The translations under genes were made by a program, and so were the position numbers. From contig CANJPT010000033.1 of NCBI GenBank assembly GCA_947476195.1, positions 1 through 39,703 of the forward strand: a DNA stretch of 39,703 nt, read 5' to 3'. Of this stretch, positions 8,984-16,533 are shown piece after piece. The DNA comes from Lewinellaceae bacterium. GTDB lineage: Bacteria; Bacteroidota; Bacteroidia; Chitinophagales; Saprospiraceae. Positions within the stretch are counted from its first letter, which is position 1; each line of letters opens with the position of its first letter. The notes under the pieces are model-generated. The model was not told the DNA's origin, ran no database searches, and saw only the letters and a program-made list of their open reading frames with translations.

Positions 8984-10534
8984 ATGTACGGTCTTCATTC
9001 TCTTTTTGAGGCATTTCAGTATCAGGGCTTTGTTGATTTTGGCTACCTGATGCTGTTCATCTATTTCTTCGCCATGAGCGGTGTAACGATTTACGCACTA
9101 CTACAATTTCACCTGTTGTACCTGTACAAAAAGTACCATAAGGAGAATCCGGAGATTACTTACAAGCAGTTCAGCCCAACCGACCAAAATGCGCCGTTTG
9201 TGACGGTCCAGTTGCCAATGTACAACGAAATGTACGTGGCAGAGCGCATCATTGACTATGTAGCGGCACAAGAGTATCCAAAAGATCGTTTCCAAATTCA
9301 GGTCCTCGACGACTCTACTGACGAAACAGTAGGTATCGTAGCAGCCAAAGTCGCCGAACTCAAAGCAAAGGGATTTGATATCGAGCACGTACACCGTGTG
9401 AACCGCCAAGGCTATAAAGCAGGTGCATTGCAAGAGGCTATGCCTTTGGTGAAGAGTGATTTTATCGCCATTTTTGACGCTGATTTCACGCCTCGTCCGA
9501 ACTTTCTCCGCACAACTATGGCTTACTTTGAAGACCCAAAGGTGGCGATCGTACAAACACGCTGGGAGCACATCAACGCTGATTATAGCATGTTGACCAA
9601 ACTTCAGGCGCTCCAATTGAACGTCCACTTCACCGTAGAGCAAGCTGGTCGTTCTTACGGCAACCTGCTGCTTCAATTCAATGGTACTGCTGGCGTCTGG
9701 CGTAAAGAGGTGATCAACGAAGCAGGTGGTTGGGCCAGTGATACCCTAACGGAGGACCTTGACCTGAGTTTCCGTGCCCAGATACTGGGTTACAAAATTC
9801 AGTATCTGGAGAAACTCGGCAGCCCGGCTGAATTGCCTGTGGATATGAACGCACTGAAAGGTCAGCAGTTCCGTTGGAACAAAGGCGGCGCTCAAAACGT
9901 GCGCAAACTCATGAAGCTTGTTTGGAATACGGACAAACTCAACGGCATCCAAAAGATGCACGCCATCAGCCAATTAACGGCTTACGGGGTGTTCTTGTGG
10001 GTATTCATCGCAGCGTTGAGCAGTGTGCCTTTGGCATTTGCGTTTAGCGAATTAGGAATATCCACTCACTTCCTATCTTTCTCTGTGTTAGGCTTGTTTT
10101 CCGTAGCTGCCATTTCATACACCGCAAACATTACTGCAGCGCTCAATCGCACCGCGCCTGCAACGTTTTGGGAAAAAGCTCGCTTCTTTGGTTTATTCCT
10201 ATCGTTTATGCCAATGTCTCTTGGTCTTTCACTTTACAATGCCGTAGCGGTGGTTGAAGGTTTACGCGGTAAGGTTTCGGCCTTCGTAAGGACTCCTAAA
10301 TACGGTGGCAACGGTGGTCAGCAACAAAATTCTTTGCAAAAGGCATCCTACATGGCCCGCAAAATTTCCTGGATCACGATCGCCGAGGGCGTAATGTCTC
10401 TGGTATTTTTGACCGCAGTAATTGTTGGCCTGGCTACAGACAACACGGCCTTCGTGCTATTTCACTCCATGCTTTCTTTTGGCTTTGGCACGATTTGCTA
10501 CTACTCGATCAAGCACCTGAATTTCGGGAATTGA
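8984..10534 (+). CDS. Processive family 2 glycosyltransferase, cellulose-synthase/CslA-like membrane enzyme
   Basis: The 516-residue enzyme has the full set of processive GT2 residues: DDSTD (109-113), DAD (165-167), TEDLD (256-260) and QQFRW (294-298). A hydrophobic helix lies at about 18-48, and about four membrane helices follow the catalytic domain (about 325-515). This is the architecture of beta-glycan synthases that polymerise and pass the chain across the inner membrane. The ordering is closer to CslA/glucomannan- or ceramide-glucosyltransferase-like proteins than to BcsA, as there is no PilZ domain. Probable role: synthesis of a cell-surface polysaccharide or glycolipid together with the preceding GT2. 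The exact polymer is unknown. Confidence 0.9.
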   Translation: MYGLHSLFEAFQYQGFVDFGYLMLFIYFFAMSGVTIYALLQFHLLYLYKKYHKENPEITYKQFSPTDQNAPFVTVQLPMYNEMYVAERIIDYVAAQEYPKDRFQIQVLDDSTDETVGIVAAKVAELKAKGFDIEHVHRVNRQGYKAGALQEAMPLVKSDFIAIFDADFTPRPNFLRTTMAYFEDPKVAIVQTRWEHINADYSMLTKLQALQLNVHFTVEQAGRSYGNLLLQFNGTAGVWRKEVINEAGGWASDTLTEDLDLSFRAQILGYKIQYLEKLGSPAELPVDMNALKGQQFRWNKGGAQNVRKLMKLVWNTDKLNGIQKMHAISQLTAYGVFLWVFIAALSSVPLAFAFSELGISTHFLSFSVLGLFSVAAISYTANITAALNRTAPATFWEKARFFGLFLSFMPMSLGLSLYNAVAVVEGLRGKVSAFVRTPKYGGNGGQQQNSLQKASYMARKISWITIAEGVMSLVFLTAVIVGLATDNTAFVLFHSMLSFGFGTICYYSIKHLNFGN

Positions 10535-10551
10535 ACTTGATATATTGAAAT

Positions 10552-10588
10552 AAAAAAGCCGCTCTGGATCGTCCAGAGCGGCTTTTTT
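10552..10588. terminator. Strong bidirectional intrinsic terminator
   Basis: A perfect stem (GCCGCTCTGGA paired with TCCAGAGCGGC, loop TCG) is flanked by six A on one side and six T on the other. It ends the glycosyltransferase transcript at 10534 and can also end minus-strand transcription coming from the toxin-antitoxin remnant at 10610. Confidence 0.93.
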
Positions 10589-10609
10589 ATTATCAAAATT
10601 TCAATCTTT

Positions 10610-10942
10610 TCAATCATTCAATCCTGCGACACTAAGTAATTCATCCAATTCTGTATCTGCTAAAGTTTCTTTTTCCGACTTGTCAAAGAGTGCAAGCAGA
10701 AACACGCTTTCGTGTTCAATTCTGACACATGTGACAACACGTCCACCCCCACTTTTGCCACGGCCTTTTGAAGTTATTACCAATCTAATTTTATAGCAAT
10801 TTTAGCCTATGTGGATACCAAATGAAGGATTGTTTTCCAGAATCCCAATCAATTCTTCCAAGTCAGATTTGAGCGAGGGGTATTTTTTACTCAAGCGCTT
10901 CGCGTGACGCAAAAATGTAGGCGTTGCAACAACCGAAATCAT
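10610..10942 (-). pseudogene. RelE/ParE-superfamily toxin gene interrupted by an in-frame stop
   Basis: Reading from the ATG at 10942 gives 46 codons starting MISVVATPTFLRHAKRL. Then comes TAA (10802-10804), and the same frame continues for 63 codons (NCYKIRLVITSKGRGKSGG, later VFLLALFDKSEKE) to a stop at 10610. Joined, this is a typical 110-residue RelE-like toxin; the KIRLxI-SKGKGKSGGxR segment is a hallmark of the Bacteroidota branch. Only one codon is wrong and there is no frame change, so a single nonsense mutation explains it. The start overlaps the antitoxin stop by ATGA. The toxin is probably inactive unless the stop is read through; a sequencing error is the alternative. Confidence 0.78.
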
Positions 10943-11187
10943 AAATTCTGCAGTGCTTGCCGAGCTTTAGGTAAGATTTTCTTACCGCTTAAATGTAGTT
11001 CTACATCTTGCATGGCCTCTTTTAAGTCATCTACAAATAACTGCTGTTCGGGCGTCAAAACGCTTTTCCCTTTGATTTTTGGGTTATGATTTTGTGGGAC
11101 GATTTCTACAAAATCAAGGCTGCGCAAGATTTCAAGCAAAAAGTTGCGCTGACGAGCGTCTTTGATTTTAATGACCAACTCTTCCAT
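10939..11187 (-). CDS. Small antitoxin partner of the RelE-like toxin
   Basis: The protein of 82 residues (93 if the ATG at 11220 is used) begins MEELVIKIKDARQRNFLLEIL and continues with a helical, charged middle and an acidic LTPEQQLFVDDLKEAMQDVELHL segment. Small proteins of this type precede RelE-like toxins in many Bacteroidota. I chose the start at 11187 because a promoter-like box (TAACTTTG) lies at 11208-11215, inside the longer reading, leaving a short leader. The stop overlaps the toxin start. It is intact although the toxin is broken, as expected if the toxin was lost first. No DNA-binding fold is obvious, so its antitoxin role rests on position. Confidence 0.68.
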   Translation of the reverse strand: MEELVIKIKDARQRNFLLEILRSLDFVEIVPQNHNPKIKGKSVLTPEQQLFVDDLKEAMQDVELHLSGKKILPKARQALQNL

Positions 11188-11207
11188 GTGCGGTTGTATT
11201 TTGATTA

Positions 11208-11239
11208 CAAAGTTACGCATAGATCTTTGTCAATCCAAC
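11208..11239 (-). promoter_or_regulatory. Candidate promoter of the antitoxin-toxin pair
   Basis: On the minus strand GTTG (11236-11239) is followed after 20 bp by TAACTTTG (11208-11215), a full match to TAnnTTTG at the expected spacing. It overlaps the end of ccmC, giving the pair its own transcript. Confidence 0.45.
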
Positions 11240-12273
11240 CCTATCATTTTATCCTCTACCCGCTTTAAACGCGTTCTTACTTGCGCCAACCAAAAGCCAA
11301 TGCCCGCGAAGCCCAAAATAGCCGGGTAAAAAACCATCCGCATCGTATTATCCAGATCCTCACTGCCAAAAGCGGGATTGCCTGTTGACCCTGGATGCAA
11401 ACTGGCAAACATTCGTGGAATGATGTACAAAAGTGGGATAAGTGATGCAAATGCGAAGATGTTATACACCGCTGAGAGCCGCGCACCTTTTTCTGGCTCG
11501 TCAAAAGAGCTTCTCAGGATAAAGTATGCCAGGTAGATTAGCAGCACTACTGCAGTCATCAATTGTTTGATGTCGTTGCTCCATGGAGCCCCCCAGGTAA
11601 AATTGGCCCAAAGCATCCCTGTTACCAAACCCATGATGCCAAAAAGAAGCCCTGCCTCCGCAAGGGAAGAAGCCCGACGATCGTAATCCAATTTTTTGCT
11701 CAACAAAAACATCACACTGTTGCCAACCGAAGCGGCAAATAGAAACATCAATGCGAACCACATCGGCACGTGATAGAACGTGTTGCGGATACTTTCATAA
11801 ATGACATTTCGATAAGGGAAACTGAAGTCTTTTACAATGTGAAGCCGTGCGACAGGATTCTCTTCCCAGCTTGCGACAGCCGTGGACGTTGAATCCCGCA
11901 CAATTTCTATTGCGGATGGTAAGAGCGAAACTCCATCGGTTGGATGATCGAGTATCGCATTGAGCATTAGGGATGGTTTAGAGCGTGGTAAAACTGCCGG
12001 GAGTATGAAAGTCGCTTCCAATGTAGTATCGCTCAGGACATTCAGATACTGTCCAAGTACTGCTTGTGCGGAATCAAATTGAAGCCAAACCCGAATATCC
12101 TCCGCGCGACTTCGCGTGTAAAAAGTGTTGTAGCCATGTACCGTCAGCCGGAGTGTATCTCCTGATCTGGCCGTTTGAGGTTTGACGTAAGCGATACCTG
12201 GCTTGAGCGGCACGAACATCCCGACGGCAAGGACATAAAGGACTAATAGAACAGAGAGGGTTTTCCACCACAT
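11230..12273 (-). CDS. ccmC: Heme exporter/cytochrome c biogenesis protein CcmC with periplasmic N-terminal extension
   Basis: The C-terminal two thirds carries the CcmC signature: the tryptophan-rich motif WGAPWSND (227-234) and conserved histidines at about 168 (FYHVPMWF) and 293 (SLHPG). The six membrane helices match the family, whose role is to present heme at the periplasmic face to CcmE. The N-terminal helix (about 4-22) is followed by about 130 mostly strand-forming residues (KPQTARSGDTLRLTVHGYNT) that look like an Ig/IPT-type domain outside the membrane. That extension is absent from the roughly 240-residue proteobacterial form. It lies 95 bp downstream of ccmB. No ccmD, ccmE or ccmF follows; a toxin-antitoxin remnant sits there instead. 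Confidence 0.88.
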   Translation of the reverse strand: MWWKTLSVLLVLYVLAVGMFVPLKPGIAYVKPQTARSGDTLRLTVHGYNTFYTRSRAEDIRVWLQFDSAQAVLGQYLNVLSDTTLEATFILPAVLPRSKPSLMLNAILDHPTDGVSLLPSAIEIVRDSTSTAVASWEENPVARLHIVKDFSFPYRNVIYESIRNTFYHVPMWFALMFLFAASVGNSVMFLLSKKLDYDRRASSLAEAGLLFGIMGLVTGMLWANFTWGAPWSNDIKQLMTAVVLLIYLAYFILRSSFDEPEKGARLSAVYNIFAFASLIPLLYIIPRMFASLHPGSTGNPAFGSEDLDNTMRMVFYPAILGFAGIGFWLAQVRTRLKRVEDKMIGLD

Positions 12274-12299
12274 AGAATTAATTTTTTAAGGCGTACAAT

Positions 12300-12368
12300 T
12301 TATTTAATGTGATCAATGGGTTTGGCATTGTCAAATTGACCACATTAAACACATTGACCACATTCAAC
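12300..12368 (-). repeat. ccmB-ccmC spacer with repeated GTGGTCAAT words
   Basis: In the coding direction the ccmB stop is followed at once by two AATGTGGTCAAT words and, further on, an opposed TTGATCACATT word. The stretch contains CATTGACCACATTC (12352-12365, forward strand), found in three other spacers of this window. Opposed words could fold in the mRNA between the two genes. Confidence 0.6.
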
Positions 12369-13013
12369 TCAATCTTTCCAGATGAAAGGAAATAACACAA
12401 AAGTAAGCGTCAATAATATCGCATCGATCGCCAACAGGTTGATAATATCGCGTTTGTACGAGGTATCTTGAAGGAGCCTTAGGGCAATTTGGGAGAGCCT
12501 GACCAACGTAAGCAGGATGGGTAAAATGACCGGAAAGCTCAGAATCGCCATAAGCGTAGCCGAATTATTGGCCTTGGCCGCTATGCTGGCGATGAAGGTA
12601 AAGGCAATGCTAAAACCCACACTCCCCAAGGCGACGGTGAGACAAAACAAAGGCATATCTTTTACCGGATTCCCAGCTACGAGGCTATATGCCCCAAACG
12701 AAAGCCCGCTTAAAGTCAAGAGCAACAAGGTGTTGTAAATGATCTTTGCCAATAAAAGCATCGAAGGATCCGCGACCTGATAGTAATACAATTGCCGCGA
12801 CCCACTTTCCTGTACAAAACTTTTTACTACTGCATTGATGCTCGCAAACAGTACAATGAGCCAAAACAGCACATTCCAAATTTGAGGCTGTACCCTGATA
12901 CTCGCAATATATACCACGAAAACCATGCTGAAAACGTATAACACAATGCCGCTCAGGGCATAGCGCTGGCGAAATTCCAGCAAAAACTCTTTGTGCAGAA
13001 GTGTGAGTAGCAT
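12369..13013 (-). CDS. ccmB: Heme exporter protein CcmB (ABC permease)
   Basis: The start at 13013 (MLLTLLHKEFLLEFRQRYA) is chosen because it matches the family start; an in-frame extension to 13160 would run through the spacer and into the neighbouring gene. The resulting 214 residues are the normal CcmB length. The sequence shows an amphipathic N-terminus and about six membrane helices, with the loop FVQESGSRQLYYYQVADPSMLLLAKIIYN typical of the family. CcmB works with the CcmA ATPase and CcmC in system I cytochrome c maturation. No ccmA is present in the window, so it must lie elsewhere. Confidence 0.9.
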   Translation of the reverse strand: MLLTLLHKEFLLEFRQRYALSGIVLYVFSMVFVVYIASIRVQPQIWNVLFWLIVLFASINAVVKSFVQESGSRQLYYYQVADPSMLLLAKIIYNTLLLLTLSGLSFGAYSLVAGNPVKDMPLFCLTVALGSVGFSIAFTFIASIAAKANNSATLMAILSFPVILPILLTLVRLSQIALRLLQDTSYKRDIINLLAIDAILLTLTFVLFPFIWKD

Positions 13014-13016
13014 AGG

Positions 13017-13087
13017 GGCGAAGGTAACATTTTCAGAGAAGGTGATACTTTCAGAGAAGTGACACTTTTTAAAAAAAACTGTCACTT
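13017..13087 (-). repeat. ccmB leader: tandem 17-18-bp units and a post-stop hairpin
   Basis: In the ccmB direction, AAGTGACA directly follows the upstream stop and pairs with TGTCACTT after a run of T and A. Then come three units: AAAGTGTCACTTCTCTG (13052-13068), AAAGTATCACCTTCTCTG (13034-13051) and AAAATGTTACCTTCGCC (13017-13033). The last ends at the start codon and contains TACCTTCG, close to a -7 box. The same unit occurs upstream of mlaE (15566-15599). Confidence 0.65.
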
Positions 13088-13990
13088 CTAGCTTAGGGTG
13101 GGGTTTCTCCTCCAATAATACGCCAAACTCATCCCCGAAACCAAATCCCAGATCCCCCACCAGGCTGCAACAAGTGCCATACCGCCCAATCCTCCGAAGA
13201 ATTTGAAAATAAGCAATAAACCCAGTGCAGTGTTATGTACGCCACCTTCAAAAGCAAGGGTGCGACGGTCTAGTTTAGGAAGTCTAAAAAGCGTGCCCAA
13301 CAGGAATCCATTGGAAAGCGCAGCAGCGTTATGTACCAGCACAAGTAGAAAAACATAGCCCAGGTATTGAACCAGATTTTCGCTGTTCCCAAACAAAGCC
13401 AAAACAAGGATGGTGAAAAAAATCAGCAGCGAAATACGCTGCGCCCATGCGCGTATTCGGACCACAAAACCAGGTTTCCGTTCGTTCAGCAAGATCCCCA
13501 GGAGTAAGGGCACTACGATCAATTCAAGGATGATCAGGGCCATGTCTGCAAATTCAATCTCAAATGATTGACGCAAAACCTCTGATTCCGGGATGAATTT
13601 AGACCAAAATAAAAAGCCCGCAGGTGTCACAAAGGTGGCCGAAAGGATGATGATGGCATTTAGCGTAACAGAGAGCGGCACATTCGCCTTGGCAAAATGC
13701 ACCAGAAAGTTGGTCATATTTCCGGACGGACACATACTGACGAGCACCATCCCCATAGACACACTGACAGGAGGCTGAAAAATCGCGATGATACCCAGCG
13801 TAAGGAGTGGGAACACAAGAAACTGTGCCAGCAAACCCACCCCGACCGATTTTGGAAAGTCTACCACTTTACGAAAATCAGCGAATTTCACGTCCAAAGC
13901 AACACTGAACATGAGAAAAGCCATGGCCATATTCAGTATGACCATCTGGTTGGGATTAAAATGTAGGTGCAGGGTATCGACTGGATGCAT
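13088..13990 (-). CDS. Bile acid:sodium symporter (BASS/SBF) family transporter
   Basis: The 300-residue protein has about nine membrane helices and the two BASS signature regions. One is the discontinuous-helix motif MCPSGNMTNFL in the first half, and the other is FEGGVHNTALGLLL in the second. Family members move organic anions, including bile acids, pantoate or keto acids, together with sodium; the substrate here cannot be deduced. It is the first gene of the minus-strand run ahead of ccmB. Its upstream region carries a repeated 18-bp word (13995-14035). No functional link to heme export is evident, so the shared direction may only reflect cotranscription. Confidence 0.87.
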   Translation of the reverse strand: MHPVDTLHLHFNPNQMVILNMAMAFLMFSVALDVKFADFRKVVDFPKSVGVGLLAQFLVFPLLTLGIIAIFQPPVSVSMGMVLVSMCPSGNMTNFLVHFAKANVPLSVTLNAIIILSATFVTPAGFLFWSKFIPESEVLRQSFEIEFADMALIILELIVVPLLLGILLNERKPGFVVRIRAWAQRISLLIFFTILVLALFGNSENLVQYLGYVFLLVLVHNAAALSNGFLLGTLFRLPKLDRRTLAFEGGVHNTALGLLLIFKFFGGLGGMALVAAWWGIWDLVSGMSLAYYWRRNPTLS

Positions 13991-13994
13991 TGGT

Positions 13995-14203
13995 AAAGGT
14001 GGTCAATGAGTGAAATGTAGTCAATGAGTGAAATGGGAATGATTAATTTCGAGCAAATATGCGAATAAGCACGAATTTTGTGCAGAAAATTTCAAAACGC
14101 TTTCCACCACCCGTACATGGTTTACCAGGCCACGCGAACCGTATATCGTAAACCGTATATCGTGAACCGTGAACCGTGAACCGTATATCGTGAACCGCAC
14201 ATC
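13995..14203. repeat. Divergent spacer with two kinds of tandem words
   Basis: Towards the BASS gene there are two copies of a unit reading CACTCATTGAC(T/C)AC on the minus strand (about 13998-14034). Towards folC, 14135-14203 is made of about seven imperfect units of CGTATATCGTGAAC and GTGAACC words, the last of which supplies the folC start codon. I see no other clear promoter motif between the divergent genes. Confidence 0.6.
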
Positions 14204-15511
14204 GTGAACTACAAACAAACGCTCGATTTCCTGTATGCCCAGCTGCCGATGTTTCACCGAATTGGTGCTGCTGCTTATAAAAACGACCTAAGCAATACCA
14301 TTGCACTCTGCGAGCATCTGGGCAATCCACATTTAAAATTTCGATCCATCCACGTAGCTGGAACCAATGGCAAAGGATCGGTAAGCCACATGTTGGCAGC
14401 TATATGTCAAACTTCGGGCATGAAAACGGGGCTTTATGTCAGCCCACATTACAAGGATTTCAGAGAGCGGATTAAAATAGACGGGCAATTTATTCCGCGC
14501 AAAGAAGTCGCGGAGTTTGTAGGCCAACACCTCGAAGCCATCGAGCGAATTCAGCCTTCATTTTTTGAACTTTGTGTAGCCATGGCCTTTGATTGGTTTG
14601 CCCGGCAGAAAGTGGATATCGCAATCATAGAAGTCGGACTGGGCGGACGGCTCGACAGCACCAATGTGATCACGCCTTTGCTCAGCGTCATCACGAATAT
14701 TAGTTACGACCACCAAAATTTGCTTGGGGACACACTCCCGCTCATTGCTGGTGAAAAAGCAGGCATCATTAAACCCGGTATTCCCGTTGTTATCGGGGAG
14801 ACACACCCGGAATCAGCACCCGTTTTTTTAAAAAAAGCCGCGGAGGTCGGAGCTCCGCTTCTATTTGCGGATCAGCACTTTAGGGCAATTGAACGCCGAC
14901 CCGAACGGAGTACAGGGGTTCTTTTCAGGTCAACCGTTTACGATATCTTCAAAGATGGAAACGTATTGCTCCAACACCTCGAAGTAGACACTGCCGGGCC
15001 ATTTCAAGCGAAGAATATTGCAACCGTTTTGCAAGCTTTTGAAATGCTGACCGAACTTAACCCAGGTAGTTTTTTTGAAACCCACGAGGGCTTGAGCTTT
15101 GGATTAAAAAATCTTCGTTCTCTAACCCGTTTCATAGGCCGCTGGCAAATCATCGGCGAAAACCCAACAATTCTTTGCGATAGTGCCCACAATGAGGCTG
15201 GACTACGGTTGGCATTTGAAAACCTCGTAGGTTTCAAGCATATTCATATCGTAACCGGCTTCGTAAACGACAAAGACGTAGATAAAGCACTGAGCTTTTT
15301 CCCCAAAGAAGCACGGTACTATTTTGCTAAAGCAAATATTCCCAGAGGCCTGGAGGCTGATTTACTGCGTGAAAAAGCCGGCGAGTCTGGGCTGATTGGT
15401 CGCACATACCGTTCAGTACCCAATGCACTCAAAGCAGCCAAACGCGCAGCAGCTCCAGAAGATTTAATTCTGGTCATTGGAAGTATTTTTGTGGTGGGAG
15501 AAGTGCTTTAG
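14204..15511 (+). CDS. folC: Folylpolyglutamate synthase / dihydrofolate synthase FolC
   Basis: This 435-residue Mur-ligase-family enzyme carries the ATP-binding loop GTNGKGS (53-59), the EVGLGGRLDSTN segment and the ISYDHQNLLGDT region with the conserved histidine. These are characteristic of FolC, which adds glutamate to folates and in bacteria often also to dihydropteroate. Length matches the family. The start is a GTG at 14204 inside the tandem leader words; MNYKQTLDFLYAQLPMF agrees with the usual N-terminus, and no ATG fits better. It begins the plus-strand run and is unrelated in function to its divergent neighbour. Confidence 0.93.
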   Translation: MNYKQTLDFLYAQLPMFHRIGAAAYKNDLSNTIALCEHLGNPHLKFRSIHVAGTNGKGSVSHMLAAICQTSGMKTGLYVSPHYKDFRERIKIDGQFIPRKEVAEFVGQHLEAIERIQPSFFELCVAMAFDWFARQKVDIAIIEVGLGGRLDSTNVITPLLSVITNISYDHQNLLGDTLPLIAGEKAGIIKPGIPVVIGETHPESAPVFLKKAAEVGAPLLFADQHFRAIERRPERSTGVLFRSTVYDIFKDGNVLLQHLEVDTAGPFQAKNIATVLQAFEMLTELNPGSFFETHEGLSFGLKNLRSLTRFIGRWQIIGENPTILCDSAHNEAGLRLAFENLVGFKHIHIVTGFVNDKDVDKALSFFPKEARYYFAKANIPRGLEADLLREKAGESGLIGRTYRSVPNALKAAKRAAAPEDLILVIGSIFVVGEVL

Positions 15512-15565
15512 ATAGAGCACTACCCATTTGACAGGGCATTTTATTTGAAAAGAGGAACTGCTATA

Positions 15566-15599
15566 AAAGTGCCACTTCTTTGAAAGTGCTACATTTGCG
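15566..15599 (+). promoter_or_regulatory. mlaE promoter candidate inside a tandem 17-bp repeat
   Basis: Two 17-bp units, AAAGTGCCACTTCTTTG (15566-15582) and AAAGTGCTACATTTGCG (15583-15599), stand in tandem. The second contains TACATTTG (15590-15597), a full -7 consensus. No clear -33 TTTG is found at the right distance. The leader to the start codon at 15650 would be about 45 nt. The unit is nearly the same as in the ccmB leader. Confidence 0.5.
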
Positions 15600-15649
15600 A
15601 CGCGTGATGCCTTCGAACACAAACTACCAGCCAACCCAATCACACACTT

Positions 15650-16411
15650 ATGCAATCTGTGCTTTCAAAATATAATTTCCTTTACGACTTTGGCCGTTAC
15701 CTGCTTATGATGAAGCAGGCCTTTAAGCGACCTGAAAAGTTTTCAATGTACTGGAAAGAGACCATGCGCCAGATGAACGATATCGGTGTCGGCTCGCTCA
15801 TCATTGTGTGCCTAATTTCGATCTTTATCGGTGCGGTAGCAGCAATCCAGTTTGCATATCAATTGGACGGACAATTAGTGCCGCGTTATTACATTGGCTA
15901 CATCGTGCGAGACCTGGCGCTGATCGAACTCTCCCCCACCATCAGTTGCCTGGTGCTGGCTGGAAAAGTAGGCTCCAACATGGCCGCCGAAATCGGTGGA
16001 ATGCGACAGAAGGAACACATTGACGCCATGGAAGTAATGGGCGTGAATACGGCAGCGTACCTGATCAATACCAAACTCATTGCTGCCATGGTAGTTATCC
16101 CGATGTTGGTTACATTTTCTGCCTTTGTTGCCAATATCGGCGGTTTTTTAGCCACCGTACCAACTGGTATTCTCACCAGTGACGAATATACACAGGGATT
16201 ACGCTCCTTTTTTGTGTCGTACAATGTGTTTATGATGTATGTAAAAGCTACCGTGTTCTCTTACCTCCTTACCACGGTATCGTGCTACCAGGGCTACTTC
16301 GTACAGGGTGGAAGCATCGAACTCGGCCAGGCCAGCACCCGAGCGGTGGTGTACAGCAGTATTCTGATCCTGTTGGCGGATTACCTCATTGCTGTATTGT
16401 TGACCGGATGA
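15650..16411 (+). CDS. mlaE: MlaE-type ABC transporter permease
   Basis: The 253-residue inner-membrane protein matches the MlaE/YrbE permease family. It has an N-terminal amphipathic part, about five to six membrane helices and the signature SPTISCLVLAGKVGSNMAAEIGGMRQKEHIDAMEVMG, including the Glu-Ile-Gly and EQIDAL-like loop that contacts the ATPase. In the Mla pathway it drives phospholipid movement between the membranes together with MlaF (ATPase) and MlaD (MCE protein). In many Bacteroidota mlaF follows directly; here the next gene is dapD, and no mlaF or mlaD is in the window. The partners must be encoded elsewhere. Confidence 0.88.
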   Translation: MQSVLSKYNFLYDFGRYLLMMKQAFKRPEKFSMYWKETMRQMNDIGVGSLIIVCLISIFIGAVAAIQFAYQLDGQLVPRYYIGYIVRDLALIELSPTISCLVLAGKVGSNMAAEIGGMRQKEHIDAMEVMGVNTAAYLINTKLIAAMVVIPMLVTFSAFVANIGGFLATVPTGILTSDEYTQGLRSFFVSYNVFMMYVKATVFSYLLTTVSCYQGYFVQGGSIELGQASTRAVVYSSILILLADYLIAVLLTG

Positions 16412-16533
16412 TCGCATGGTTCTCTGCCTTGATCAAAAAAAAATCAGGGCCCGGCTTACAAACTTGAAATTGCCCCGGACAGTCCTGATAAGTGTAGAAA
16501 CAGTACGTTCAAATTCAAACTGAAAAAGTAATA

